64,000 bases of DNA from Bradyrhizobium sp. ISRA464 (GCF_029910095.1 NZ_CP094526.1:372001-436000), one strand, 5' to 3'. Positions 49,139-62,727 are shown, counted from the first letter of the stretch. A program made the numbers and translations. The notes: generated by a model not told the origin, from the sequence alone.

Positions 49139-49669
49139 ATGTTGCGTCGCCTATTACAGCCGTTCTGGGTCCTGCTTGCGATCATTTTCCTGATCGAAGC
49201 ATGGCTGTGGGACCACCTCGAGCCGATCGTGGCGCGCATGGTGGCAGCGATTCCGCTGAGCGCGTTCAAGCAATGGTTGGCCGAGCGGGTCGATTCGCTG
49301 TCGCCGGCGATGACGCTGATTGTGTTCATCGTCCCGGTCATCCCGCTGTTTCCGCTCAAGCTGGTCGGCCTGTGGCTGTTCACGCACGAATATTGGCTGG
49401 GCGCGATCTCGACCATTCTGTTCGCGAAATTCCTCAGCGTCGGCGTCACCGCCTTCATCTTCGACGTGACGCGGCCGAAGCTGATGGAGATGCCGTGGTT
49501 CGAGGCGCTCTATCATTTCGTGATGGCGATGCGCGCCAAGGCCACCGCCATCGTCGAGCCGATCAAGCAGCGTATCCGCGAGGTCCTGCGCGGCAATGGT
49601 GACGGATGGACGGCGCGCACGCTCCGTCTGATCGCGCGCTTCCGCAAGAGCGTGCAACAGGCGCGCTAG
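49139..49669 (+). CDS. Conserved membrane protein of unknown function
   Basis: 176 residues. Hydrophobic segments: PFWVLLAIIFLIEAWLW (1), TLIVFIVPVIPLFPLKLVGLW (2) and ISTILFAKFLSVGVTAFIF (3), then a basic amphipathic C-terminal half. No catalytic motif. It begins 37 bp after lpdA, without a clear SD, and may be co-transcribed with it. I do not recognise the family. Confidence 0.75.
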   Translation: MLRRLLQPFWVLLAIIFLIEAWLWDHLEPIVARMVAAIPLSAFKQWLAERVDSLSPAMTLIVFIVPVIPLFPLKLVGLWLFTHEYWLGAISTILFAKFLSVGVTAFIFDVTRPKLMEMPWFEALYHFVMAMRAKATAIVEPIKQRIREVLRGNGDGWTARTLRLIARFRKSVQQAR

Positions 49670-49735
49670 ACGTTCCGCGCAAGTTGCTCGACCGTCCTCC
49701 TCAGGGCGACGGTGAGAGAGCCGGGGCTCTGCGGT

Positions 49736-50326
49736 TCAATGCAGCGGCAGCAAATGCGGCTGGAAGATGCCGAGCGCGGTCATCACGATGCCGGCGAGCG
49801 TCACGAGGCCTGACACCCAGGCCAGCGCGATCATGCCCGTGATGATGGTCGCGGACGCCAGCACGATCGCGATCTGGAAGGCGGCGGAGGCAAGTTCGAA
49901 GTGATGATACTTCGCCGTCGCCTCGTCGCGCTCATGCTCGGCGTGCTTGGCGCGCTCGGCCAGCTGCTCGGTGCCTTCGCCGGTTTCCGGCTCCGAGCGA
50001 TAACGCGCGGCGGTCTTCTGCCATTCGTCGATCTGCTTCTGCAGCGTTGCCTTGGTGGCGTCGTCGGCCGTGCCGCCGAGGCTCAGCTTGCCCTGCTCGG
50101 CCGCGGTCTGCAAGGTGGTGCGGCGAATGCTCTTGGCCTGGAAGAAGGCCCAGAGGTTGGAGGCCTCGACATTCTTGCTGATCGTTTCGGTCTGTGCGCC
50201 CTTGCCGAGCGTTTCCGAGAGGGCCAGGCACAATGCGATCACGGCGATCAGAAGTGCGATCTTCTTGTTCTCGCTGGACGCATGCTCGACATGCTCCGCG
50301 TGCTCCATACTTTCATGTGCGCTCAT
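49736..50326 (-). CDS. DUF4337-family membrane protein
   Basis: 196 residues. A His/Glu-rich N-terminus (MSAHESMEHAEHVEHASSEN), one helix (KIALLIAVIALCLALSETLG), a charged coiled-coil middle (about 60-135, with Lys/Glu heptad-like spacing) and two C-terminal helices. The pattern is that of DUF4337. Function unknown. The start at 50326 has a strong GGAGGGGG SD. Convergent with the membrane gene at 49139. Confidence 0.82.
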   Translation of the reverse strand: MSAHESMEHAEHVEHASSENKKIALLIAVIALCLALSETLGKGAQTETISKNVEASNLWAFFQAKSIRRTTLQTAAEQGKLSLGGTADDATKATLQKQIDEWQKTAARYRSEPETGEGTEQLAERAKHAEHERDEATAKYHHFELASAAFQIAIVLASATIITGMIALAWVSGLVTLAGIVMTALGIFQPHLLPLH

Positions 50327-50475
50327 GATTCCCCCTCCGGGTGAGACCGGTACACGATTGCCGAATGCGGCCCGCAACGCAAGGGGCGCGCCGTTTGTGG
50401 CGGGCGTATGAATTTGAACGGCGTCGGTGGGGTGACCGAAACAGTCTGCGTCACATTTGAAGGCAGCCCGCCGCC

Positions 50476-51462
50476 TCACCCGCGCGGATGCGCCGAGCGA
50501 TACACTTCGAGCAGGCGTTCGCTGTCGATGCCGGTGTAGATCTGCGTGGTCGATAGCGAGGCGTGGCCGAGCAATTCCTGGATCGCGCGCAGGTCGCCGC
50601 CGCGGCTGAGCAGATGCGTGGCAAAGGAGTGCCGCAGCGCGTGTGGCGTTGCGCTGTCGGGCAGGCCGAGCGCGCCACGCAGCCGCTCCATCGTAAGTTG
50701 GATGATGCGCGGGCTTAGGGGGCCGCCGCGCGCGCCGACGAACATCGGCCCGGTCGGATTGAGCTGATGCGGGCAGATCGCCGCGTAGTCCGCGATCAGC
50801 TGCAGCACGTTCTGCAACACCGGCACCATGCGGGTCTTGTTGCCCTTGCCGGTGACGATGAGCACGTCGCCTTCGCCCGGCTTCGGCACGTCGCGGCGTT
50901 TCAGTCCGAGTGCCTCCGAGATGCGCAGGCCCGAACCATAGAGCAGCGCCATGACCGCCGCGTCACGGACGAGGATCCAGGTCTCGCGGGCTTCGCCGGC
51001 GCGCTCATCGGCGTCGGCGAAACGTTTTGCCGCTTCGATGTGGATCGGTTTCGGCAGGCTTTTTGCGATCTTCGGCGCACGAATGGCCGAGAGCGCGCCG
51101 ACCTTGCCTTTGCCCTCGCGTTCCAGGAAGCGCCCGAACGAGCGCAAGCCCGCCAACGCCCGCATCAGCGATCGCCCGCCGATCTCGTCGGCGCGCCGCA
51201 TCGCCATGAAGGCGCGGACATCGCTGGCCTCCAGGGCGGCGAAACCCGCGAGCGTCACCTGCGCGCCCCAATGCCCGGCCAGGAAGGCCAGGCATTGCCG
51301 CACATCGCGGGCATAGGCCTCGAGCGTCTTCGGCGACAGCCGCCGCTCGGCGCGCAGATGCGACAGCCAGCGCGTCATCTCCTGCGTGACGCTTGCGTCG
51401 GCGCAGTCGAGCTCGAGCGGCTGGGTCACCGGCTCCGTGCTTGCCTGGTTTGTTTTGGTCAT
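50476..51462 (-). CDS. xerC: Tyrosine recombinase XerC
   Basis: 328 residues from ATG 51462. Core-binding N-terminal domain and catalytic domain with Arg180 (GLRISEAL), a Lys in GKGNKTRMV, His274/Arg277 in HALRHSFATH, His300 in GHASLSTTQIY and nucleophile Tyr309. With XerD it resolves chromosome dimers at dif. Its chromosomal setting next to priA, with no att sites or phage genes, argues against a phage integrase. An upstream in-frame start adds 13 residues. Confidence 0.93.
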   Translation of the reverse strand: MTKTNQASTEPVTQPLELDCADASVTQEMTRWLSHLRAERRLSPKTLEAYARDVRQCLAFLAGHWGAQVTLAGFAALEASDVRAFMAMRRADEIGGRSLMRALAGLRSFGRFLEREGKGKVGALSAIRAPKIAKSLPKPIHIEAAKRFADADERAGEARETWILVRDAAVMALLYGSGLRISEALGLKRRDVPKPGEGDVLIVTGKGNKTRMVPVLQNVLQLIADYAAICPHQLNPTGPMFVGARGGPLSPRIIQLTMERLRGALGLPDSATPHALRHSFATHLLSRGGDLRAIQELLGHASLSTTQIYTGIDSERLLEVYRSAHPRG

Positions 51463-51572
51463 GACGCTATTGGCGTTGCGATTCCCTTGATTATATCGCA
51501 CCGGTTTCGTTTACCGTTCGCTAACTGGCTGGGGCGGCGCTAGCCTGCCGCGGCTCAAAGATCGATTCTCGG

Positions 51573-53783
51573 ATGGACCACGCGACGCGCAGCAGTACGA
51601 CTTCGACATCGACGACGCGCGTCGTCGACGTGCTGGTGCCTGTCGCGCTGAATCAGACCTATTCCTACCGGATTCCGCGCGGTATGGCGCTGGCGCCGGG
51701 CGATGTCGTCTGCGTTCCGCTGGGGCCGCGCGAGGTCGTCGCGGTCGTGTGGGCCGAGAACGCGAATCCCGATCCGCGGCTGCACAATCGGCTCAAGGAC
51801 GTCAGCGAGAAGCTCGACATCCCGCCGCTGAAAGCGGAACTGCGCCAGCTCGTCGATTGGGTGTCCAACTACACATTGTCGGCCCGCGGCATGGTGCTGC
51901 GGATGACGCTGCGCATGGGCGAGAATCTCGGGCCCGAACGCACCCGTCTCGGCGTGCGCCTGGTCGGCGAGGCGCCACGGCGCCTGACGCCGGCGCGCCG
52001 GCGGGTGATCGAGGTGCTGTCGGACGGCCTGCTGCATGGCAAGTCGGAGGCGGCGCGGGAGGCCGGCGTCAGTTCGGGCGTAATCGACGGCCTGGTCGAC
52101 GAGGGCACGCTGACGGTCGAGGCGATGCCGCCGCCGCAGGCGCCGCCGCCTCCGGACCCATCCTACGCGCAGCCTGATTTCTCGCGCGAGCAGCGCAGCG
52201 CTGTCGACGTGATGCGGACGCTCGCCGCAAGCGGCAGCTTTCATGTCGCGCTGCTCGACGGCGTCACCGGCTCCGGCAAGACCGAAGTCTATTTCGAGGC
52301 GATCGCCGAAAACATCCGCCGCGGCAAGCAGTCGCTGATCCTGATGCCCGAAATCGCGCTGACCGGCCAGTTCCTCGACCGCTTCGCGCAGCGCTTCGGG
52401 GTGCGGCCGCTCGAATGGCATTCGGAGCTGACGCCGCGCACGCGCGCGCGGAATTGGGCGGCGATCTCGGAGGGCAAGGCGCCGGTCGTGGTCGGCGCGC
52501 GTTCGGCGCTGTTCCTGCCCTATGCCGATCTCGGCCTCATCGTCGTCGATGAAGAGCACGACCAGGCCTACAAGCAGGACGACGGCGCGCATTATCACGC
52601 CCGCGACATGGCGGTGGTGCGTGCGCATATCGCCAGGATCCCGATCGTGCTGGCCTCCGCCACGCCGTCGGTCGAGAGCGAGGTCAATGCGCGCAAGGGG
52701 CGCTACCAGCGCGTGGCGCTGCCGTCGCGGTTCGGCGGCCAGCACATGCCGCATATCGAGGCGATCGACATGCGGCGCGCGCCGCCGCCGCGCGGCCGCT
52801 TCATCTCGCCACCGCTCGCCGAGCAGATCCGCCATGCGATCGAGCGGCGCGAGCAGGCGCTGCTGTTTCTCAATCGCCGCGGCTATGCGCCGCTGACACT
52901 GTGCCGCGCCTGCGGCCATCGCTTCGCCTGCACGATCTGCGATGCCTGGCTGGTCGATCATCGCTTCCGCCAGCGGCTGGTCTGCCATCACTGTGGCTTC
53001 TCGATGCCGCGGCCGAACATCTGTCCACACTGCGCGGCCGAGGAATCGCTGGTCGCCGTCGGTCCCGGCGTCGAACGGCTGCAGGAGGAGGCGGCGAGCA
53101 TCTTCCCGGAGGCCCGCACCATGGTGCTGTCCAGCGATCTCATCACCTCGATCGAGACCATGCGCAGCGAGCTGAACGAGATCGCCGAGGGGCGCGTCGA
53201 CATCATCATCGGCACCCAGCTCGTAGCGAAGGGGCACAATTTTCCGCGGCTCAATCTGGTTGGCGTCGTTGATGCCGATCTGGGCTTGAGCAACGGTGAT
53301 CCACGCGCGGCCGAGCGCACGTTCCAGCTTTTGAACCAGGTGGTCGGCCGTGCCGGCCGCGAGCAGGGGCGCGGTGTCGGCTATCTGCAGACGCACCAGC
53401 CGGAGCATCCCGTCATCAAGGCCTTGATCGCGAACGACCGCGAGGCGTTCTATGCCAGCGAGATCGAGATCCGGGAACGCACCGGCTATCCGCCGTTCGG
53501 CCGGCTGGCGAGCCTGATCATCTCGGCCGGCGATCGTCCCACGGCAGAAGGCTTCGCCCGCAAGCTCGCCGCGGTCGCGCCGCTCGACGAGCGGATCCAG
53601 GTGCTCGGTCCCGCCGAGGCGCCGCTTGCGGTCATCAAGGGCCGCTATCGTTTTCGTCTGCTGGTGAAGTCGCTGCGCAATGTCGACCTGTCGCAGTATC
53701 TGCGCGAATGGCTGGCCGCGGGTCCCAAGACCAAGGGCAATCTGAAGCTCGAGGTCGACGTCGATCCGCAAAGCTTCCTGTGA
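51573..53783 (+). CDS. priA: Primosomal protein N' (replication restart helicase PriA)
   Basis: 736 residues. N-terminal DNA-binding domain (VVDVLVPVALNQTYSYRIPR), Walker A GVTGSGKTE (230-238), DEEH (326-329), aromatic-rich loop, the zinc-binding cysteine cluster (about 441-490: LCRACGHRF, CTICD, CHHCG, CPHCA) and the C-terminal helicase lobe with QVVGRAGRE. It loads the replisome at stalled forks. Divergent from xerC by 110 bp. Confidence 0.97.
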   Translation: MDHATRSSTTSTSTTRVVDVLVPVALNQTYSYRIPRGMALAPGDVVCVPLGPREVVAVVWAENANPDPRLHNRLKDVSEKLDIPPLKAELRQLVDWVSNYTLSARGMVLRMTLRMGENLGPERTRLGVRLVGEAPRRLTPARRRVIEVLSDGLLHGKSEAAREAGVSSGVIDGLVDEGTLTVEAMPPPQAPPPPDPSYAQPDFSREQRSAVDVMRTLAASGSFHVALLDGVTGSGKTEVYFEAIAENIRRGKQSLILMPEIALTGQFLDRFAQRFGVRPLEWHSELTPRTRARNWAAISEGKAPVVVGARSALFLPYADLGLIVVDEEHDQAYKQDDGAHYHARDMAVVRAHIARIPIVLASATPSVESEVNARKGRYQRVALPSRFGGQHMPHIEAIDMRRAPPPRGRFISPPLAEQIRHAIERREQALLFLNRRGYAPLTLCRACGHRFACTICDAWLVDHRFRQRLVCHHCGFSMPRPNICPHCAAEESLVAVGPGVERLQEEAASIFPEARTMVLSSDLITSIETMRSELNEIAEGRVDIIIGTQLVAKGHNFPRLNLVGVVDADLGLSNGDPRAAERTFQLLNQVVGRAGREQGRGVGYLQTHQPEHPVIKALIANDREAFYASEIEIRERTGYPPFGRLASLIISAGDRPTAEGFARKLAAVAPLDERIQVLGPAEAPLAVIKGRYRFRLLVKSLRNVDLSQYLREWLAAGPKTKGNLKLEVDVDPQSFL

Positions 53784-53791
53784 AACGAAGA

Positions 53792-53817
53792 GCCTGCCGT
53801 CATTCGCGACGGCAGGC
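53792..53817. terminator. Hairpin between convergent priA and rlpA genes
   Basis: GCCTGCCGTC (53792-53801) pairs with GACGGCAGGC (53808-53817) around ATTCGC. No U-run on either strand, so termination may need Rho. Confidence 0.55.
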
Positions 53818-53903
53818 CTGATCGGCGCGGAACAAGATCCGCAACCGTTACGCTACGCAACGCTTACCGAACACTGTGAACGGAAGGTGGCGTGGTGGAC
53901 GCC

Positions 53904-54398
53904 TCAGGAGATGACCTCGGCGGTGACGCGGCCGACGCCGGCACCAGTGAGGCCGATGGCGCGAGCTGCGCCGGTGGAGAGGTCGAGCACGCGGCCACGA
54001 ACGAACGGGCCACGATCATTGATGGTGACGACGACGCTGCGGCCGCCATGGGTGACGCGGAGCTTGGTGCCGAACGGCAGCGAGCGGTGGGCCGCGGTCA
54101 TGGCGTTCTGGTTGAAGCGCTGGCCGGAAGCGGTGCGGCTGCCGGACTCGTTGCCGTAGAAGGAGGCCATTCCCGAGAACATGCGGCCGCCGGTCGGCTG
54201 GGCAATCGATGCGTTGGCGTCGCGCCAGGCGGAGGTTTCGGCGCGGGCGTGGTGATGATGGTGATGGCGGTAATGATGATGCCTGGACTTCGCGGACGCC
54301 TCCGTGACGCTGCCCCCGACCAGGAGAGTGGCGGCGACAACAGCGAGCGCCGTGCGCGACTGGGTTACCCCACCCAGCGCCTTCTTCATATTTCGCAT
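53904..54398 (-). CDS. rlpA: RlpA-like septal/envelope protein with His-rich segment
   Basis: 164 residues. Signal peptide (about 1-36, ending TEASA), a His cluster (SRHHHYRHHHHHHAR, about 38-52), and a double-psi beta-barrel domain: GMASFYGNESGSRTASGQRF, the NDRGPFVRGRVLDLS motif with the conserved Asp, and VGRVTAEVIS. RlpA proteins cleave denuded peptidoglycan, but this one lacks the SPOR domain of E. coli/Pseudomonas RlpA. The His run could bind metal. Start could be 54398 or 54389. Confidence 0.88.
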   Translation of the reverse strand: MRNMKKALGGVTQSRTALAVVAATLLVGGSVTEASAKSRHHHYRHHHHHHARAETSAWRDANASIAQPTGGRMFSGMASFYGNESGSRTASGQRFNQNAMTAAHRSLPFGTKLRVTHGGRSVVVTINDRGPFVRGRVLDLSTGAARAIGLTGAGVGRVTAEVIS

Positions 54399-55032
54399 TG
54401 ATTAAGACCCTCAGACAGTATTGCCACAAGCGTGGCAAGTGGAACCCCCATCCCTTCGTTGACCAGGGCCGTTTGGTTTCGCAATGAGGCACGAATTGGG
54501 CAGTAAATCCGGATTGTCTCCGGTTGAAATATCTTGTTACCGCTTTAGGGTATTCCAGCGAGGTTCCGTAATCTTGTTCTTTAACCAATTTTTAAAGAGT
54601 TAAATACTCACGAATACTGTTTAGCGGTGCTGAAGTAAGTTTTGAGTAAGTATTCGCCAAATGGAACACGCGCCGGTGATCGGTTCCGTGCGCAGCCGCG
54701 CATGGACCCATGCAAATTTTTGCTGGAACCAACTCAGGCTTGGCGAACCGTCGGTGGCCGGAGCGGCAAATTCCCGCGCGCAGAATTTCCTGATTCGGCT
54801 TGCGCGGACGGGGGCAGGCGCGTGTGCGACAAGGCAGCACCGGCCTATGCCGTCATGTTGCACCTGTGCGATTGCTATGTTAGCAAAGCCGCGATTTTAA
54901 CGGTCCTGGCACGTCCCGTGTCGGTCGAAAATCGAAGTCCCGCTTGAATTCCAAGGGCTTGGATCGCTAGGCGCTGCTTTCGGTGGCGACGGTTTTTCCC
55001 TTGCGAGTTTGACAGCAAAAAAGAGCGAGCTC
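54399..55032. other. Long divergent intergenic region between rlpA and atpH
   Basis: 634 bp, AT-richer than its surroundings (54540-54660), with no convincing gene. It should carry the promoters of rlpA and of the atp operon. Open frames (54642-54947 and several on the minus strand) have no SD or domain. Confidence 0.45.
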
Positions 55033-57122
<2,090 letters not shown>

Positions 57123-57213
57123 CAATGGGGCCGTCGCCCGGCTCGCCGCCGGGCGTGACGAACGGAGGCTTGCGATCTGACCCTGGCGGTCGGATCGCCG
57201 GGGTGAACGAAGA

Positions 57214-59561
<2,348 letters not shown>

Positions 59562-59565
59562 GCAA

Positions 59566-59655
59566 GCGATTGGCGAAGCGGGAGTAGCGAATAGCGGTAT
59601 CGCTCGCTTCTCCCTCCGCCGCTACTCGCTATTCGCTATTCACTACTCGCAGGGT
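59566..59655. repeat. Imperfect palindromic repeat in the atpD-atpC gap
   Basis: GGGAGTAGCGAATAGCGG (59580-59597) faces CCGCTACTCGCTATTCGCTA (59619-59638), built on GCGAATAG/CTATTCGC units. It fills nearly the whole 98-bp gap; the SD of atpC lies just after it. Confidence 0.75.
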
Positions 59656-59659
59656 CACC

Positions 59660-60067
59660 ATGGCTACCTTCCACTTCGATCTCGTCTCTCCCGAAAAGCT
59701 CGCTTTCTCCGGCGAGGTCGATCAGGTTGACGTCCCCGGCGTGGAAGGCGATTTCGGCGTCCTCGCCGGACACGCTCCGGTCGTCGCCGCGGTTCGCCCG
59801 GGCATCCTGACCGTCACCACGGCGGGCAAGCGCGAGAAGGTCATCGTGCTCGGCGGTCTCGCCGAGATGTCGGACAAGGGGCTGACCGTGCTGGCCGACG
59901 TCGCGACCGCGATTGCCGATCTCGATCGTGCGAAGTTCGCAGAGACGATCAACGAGATGCAGGAAAAGCTCGCCGAGAAGGAAGGGTCCGAGCTCGATCA
60001 TGCGATCGAGCGTCTAGATCACTTCAAGAGCATCCAGAACGAACTCAACACGACGGCGATGCATTAG
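59660..60067 (+). CDS. atpC: ATP synthase F1 epsilon subunit
   Basis: 135 residues. N-terminal beta domain ([40 protein letters not shown]) and a C-terminal alpha-helical hairpin. Regulatory subunit that inhibits ATP hydrolysis. Last gene of atpHAGDC, followed by a terminator. Confidence 0.98.
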   Translation: MATFHFDLVSPEKLAFSGEVDQVDVPGVEGDFGVLAGHAPVVAAVRPGILTVTTAGKREKVIVLGGLAEMSDKGLTVLADVATAIADLDRAKFAETINEMQEKLAEKEGSELDHAIERLDHFKSIQNELNTTAMH

Positions 60068-60108
60068 GCCGTCTCCGGCCGCTCATCGCCTTACAAACTT
60101 GAATGAGT

Positions 60109-60145
60109 ACAGCGCTCGCCAGATCCTGGCGGGCGCTGTTGCTTG
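60109..60145 (+). terminator. atp operon terminator
   Basis: A 14-bp stem (60109-60122 with 60126-60139, one wobble, ACAGCGCTCGCCAG) and loop ATC, followed by TGCTTGTTGC. It lies 42 bp after atpC. Confidence 0.8.
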
Positions 60146-60151
60146 TTGCAC

Positions 60152-60255
60152 TTGAGCATGATCCGGAAAAGTGTGAAGCGGTTTTCCGAAAAGATCATGC
60201 TCAAACAAAGAGCTAAAGCGCGATGATGATTCAACCTGATCTCATCGCGCTTTAG
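60152..60255. repeat. Dispersed repeat (GAGCATGATCCGGAAAAG type), full copy
   Basis: Left half GAGCATGATCCGGAAAAGTG ... AAAAGATCATGCTC is a palindrome; right half AAAGCGCGATGATGATT ... ATCGCGCTTTAG is a second palindrome. On the minus strand its last bases supply the TAA stop of the Nudix gene (60252-60254). This copy is the cleanest in the window. Confidence 0.8.
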
Positions 60256-60752
60256 CCCGCGAACTCCGCAAAGCGCGCGGCGACGGCGCGATAGACGTCG
60301 CGGCGGAATGGGACCACGAGATCGGCGACGCGGTCGAGCCGTTCCCAGCGCCATTGATCGAACTCGGCCGGCTGGCCGTTGCGCGGCGTCAACGGGTCGA
60401 TCTCGTCATCGCGCCCGGTGAAGCGGAGCGCGAACCACTTTTGCCGCTGGCCGCGGAATTTCGCCAGCCGGTGCGATGCTGGTCCGTCATAGGGCGGGAA
60501 TTCGTAGGTCATCCAGTCGGTCTCGCCGAGATAGTCGGCGCCGACCGCCCCGGTCTCTTCCCAGAGCTCGCGCATGACGGCGTCGCGCGGATCCTCGCCC
60601 GCATCGATGCCGCCCTGCGGCATCTGCCATTCGAGACCGGGCAGCACGATCTCCGGACCGTCATCCTTGAATCGACGGCCGATCAGCACGCGTCCTGCGG
60701 GGCTGAACAGTGCGATGCCCACGTTGGGGCGATAGGGCTTGCTTGATGACAT
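60252..60752 (-). CDS. RppH-type Nudix hydrolase (copy 2 of the pair)
   Basis: 166 residues. Nudix box GGIDAGEDPRDAVMRELWEETG, with YRPNVGIALFSPAGRVLIGRR before and [19 protein letters not shown] after, the RNA pyrophosphohydrolase (RppH) pattern. It removes pyrophosphate from 5' triphosphate or dinucleoside polyphosphate substrates. Paralogous to the next gene, 21 bp upstream. The TAA stop is contributed by a dispersed repeat. Confidence 0.93.
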   Translation of the reverse strand: MSSSKPYRPNVGIALFSPAGRVLIGRRFKDDGPEIVLPGLEWQMPQGGIDAGEDPRDAVMRELWEETGAVGADYLGETDWMTYEFPPYDGPASHRLAKFRGQRQKWFALRFTGRDDEIDPLTPRNGQPAEFDQWRWERLDRVADLVVPFRRDVYRAVAARFAEFAG

Positions 60753-60773
60753 GACGGTGGTCGTGCCGGCCGG

Positions 60774-61277
60774 TTACTTCGCCGCCAGGGCTGCGAATTC
60801 CCTCACCACGCGCTCGTAGACCGGTCGCTTGAACGGCACGATCAGTTCGGGGAGGTTCTTCATCGGCTCCCAGCGCCAGGAGATGAACTCCGCCTTGTGC
60901 CCGCCGCCGGGATTGGCAACGTTGATCTCGTTGTCCTTGCCGGTGAAGCGCAGCGCGAACCACTTCTGCCGCTGGCCGCGATAGCGACCTTTCCAGGCGC
61001 GGCCCGCGACGGTGCGCGGGATGTCATAGATCAGCCAGTCGGCGACCTCGCCGAGCTTCTCCACAGATCTGATGCTGGTCTCCTCATAGAGCTCGCGCTT
61101 GGCAGCCTGAAACGTATCCTCGCCGGGATCGACGCCGCCTTGCGGCATCTGCCAGACATGGGCCTCGTTAACATGTTCTATGCCGCCGGCGCGGCGTCCG
61201 ATGAAGACCAGTCCCGCCGCATTCAGCAGCATGATGCCGACGCAGGTGCGATAGGGCAGGTCTTCATAACGTGCCAT
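60774..61277 (-). CDS. rppH: RNA pyrophosphohydrolase RppH (copy 1 of the pair)
   Basis: 167 residues. [21 protein letters not shown], Nudix box [22 protein letters not shown] and [20 protein letters not shown]. It begins RNA decay by trimming 5' triphosphates; which paralogue is the main RppH cannot be told. Start at 61277 ([14 protein letters not shown]); an upstream in-frame start adds 17 residues without similarity. Confidence 0.93.
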   Translation of the reverse strand: MARYEDLPYRTCVGIMLLNAAGLVFIGRRAGGIEHVNEAHVWQMPQGGVDPGEDTFQAAKRELYEETSIRSVEKLGEVADWLIYDIPRTVAGRAWKGRYRGQRQKWFALRFTGKDNEINVANPGGGHKAEFISWRWEPMKNLPELIVPFKRPVYERVVREFAALAAK

Positions 61278-61357
61278 GCCGCCGATACCTCGCATATCCC
61301 GGGGCCGCCCGACCCGGCCCCCCGGCAAGGTCTAAAGCTGCACCAACAGATTGATCT

Positions 61358-62569
61358 TTAGCTCGATTTTGATTTCAGCATCGCCGTTGTCAATGGCACA
61401 AGCATGATACCCTTGGAGTCCAGCGTCTTGATCCAGGCGCCGAGTCGCTCGATCGAGACCGGCAGGGCCGAGGCGACGCCGACGGCGGTGCCGCGTTCCT
61501 TGGCGAGCGTCTCCAGCTTGACCAGCGTGCGGTCGATCTCGGCGGAGGTTGGCACCGCGTCGATGCTGAAATCGGCCTTGGCGAACGGCACGCCCTGGCT
61601 CGTGGCCAGCGCCGGGGCGACGCTGCGGGGGGTGGAACCATCGTCGAAATAGCCGAGGCCGCGCTTGGCCGCCTCGCGGATGATCGGCAGCATCACGGGA
61701 TCGGTCGCAACGAAGCGTGCGCCCATGAAGTTGGCGATCCCGGCATAGCCTTGCAGACGGCTCAGGTGCCAGTAGAAGCGGTCGAGGTTCTGCTCGCCGT
61801 TGAGCGTGGTCAGCAGGGTCTGCGGCCCGGGATCGTTGTCGGGGTAGTCGAACGGTTCCATCGGGATCTGCAGCAGGATCTCATGGCGCTGCGTTCGGGC
61901 GCGCTCGGCGAGCTTGCCGGGGTCGGCCCCATAGGGCGTGAAGGCCAGCGTCACGGCTGGCGGCAGCTTCATGATGGCTTCGGTCGTCTTGGCGGCGCCG
62001 ACGCCAAGGCCGGCGACCACGACGGCCACCACAGGCATCCTGGCCGCCTTGGCGCGGTCGGCGTCGGCCGCATAGACCGTGAATGGCTTCAGGCCGTCGG
62101 CGACCACCGGGATCATGCCGTAGCGGGACTTTTCGAGCAGACGCGGGTCGGCGCCGGTCATCGCGGGGGCGGGTGTGTCGCCATTGGCCGTGTCGCTCGG
62201 ATCGCCACCGCCGATCACCACGTCCTGGCGCTTGCCGCTCGAGCCATCGATGATCGTGACCGTCTTGACGTCGCCGGCAGCGGCCGGCGGCTTGGCGGTG
62301 GATTTGGCCGCGGGTTCGGCGGCCTGGCTGGCCGCGGAATGCTTGTCATCCGCCGCGGCGGGCGGCGCCTTGCGCAGCGCGATATGGGCGATTGGCTCGC
62401 CGCCAAGCGGGTTGTCGTTGAACAGTGCAATGCCGACGAAGGCAACCAATAACAGCCCCAGCAGCGCGGCGAGCGCCTGCATCGCCGTGAAGGGCAGGCG
62501 GAACCGGCGCGATTTGCCCACGGTGTTCTGCCCAAGCGGCGTGCTCAGTTCGTCGGCCGCCTCTGCCAT
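61358..62569 (-). CDS. Divergent polysaccharide deacetylase family protein
   Basis: 403 residues. One N-terminal transmembrane helix (about 30-52, MQALAALLGLLLVAFVGIAL), an Ala/Lys-rich linker and a C-terminal divergent polysaccharide deacetylase domain: PVVAVVVAGLGVGAAKT, VTLAFTPYGADPGKLAERAR, HEILLQIPMEPFDYP. The usual metal-binding Asp-Asp start is not conserved in the expected form (VVAGLG), consistent with the divergent family. It lies between ctpA and rppH, a frequent alphaproteobacterial order. Confidence 0.9.
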   Translation of the reverse strand: MAEAADELSTPLGQNTVGKSRRFRLPFTAMQALAALLGLLLVAFVGIALFNDNPLGGEPIAHIALRKAPPAAADDKHSAASQAAEPAAKSTAKPPAAAGDVKTVTIIDGSSGKRQDVVIGGGDPSDTANGDTPAPAMTGADPRLLEKSRYGMIPVVADGLKPFTVYAADADRAKAARMPVVAVVVAGLGVGAAKTTEAIMKLPPAVTLAFTPYGADPGKLAERARTQRHEILLQIPMEPFDYPDNDPGPQTLLTTLNGEQNLDRFYWHLSRLQGYAGIANFMGARFVATDPVMLPIIREAAKRGLGYFDDGSTPRSVAPALATSQGVPFAKADFSIDAVPTSAEIDRTLVKLETLAKERGTAVGVASALPVSIERLGAWIKTLDSKGIMLVPLTTAMLKSKSS

Positions 62570-62671
62570 CGTCCTCCCCGAATCAACAGCGCGAACGATA
62601 GCACGATGCAGTGCATTCCCGCGCACTGCGCCGACCCGTCAAAGCACGGTGCGGGCGCCGGATGGTCGGTC

Positions 62672-62707
62672 CCAAAAGCAAAAAGGGCGACCCGAGGGCC
62701 GCCCTTT
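62672..62707 (-). terminator. ctpA terminator
   Basis: On the minus strand AAAGGGCG (62700-62707) pairs with CGCCCTTT (62682-62689) around a 10-nt loop, followed by TTGCTTTTGG. 20 bp after the ctpA stop. Confidence 0.8.
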
Positions 62708-62727
62708 CGCCGAATCGATCGATCGGA

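Noticed and set aside
50476..51462. Tyrosine recombinase as sign of a prophage or integrative element
   Set aside because: Its sequence and position next to priA fit chromosomal XerC; there are no att repeats, phage genes or tRNA target nearby.
54642..54947. 101-codon frame upstream of the atp operon
   Set aside because: No SD, no domain and irregular composition; the region is more likely promoter DNA.
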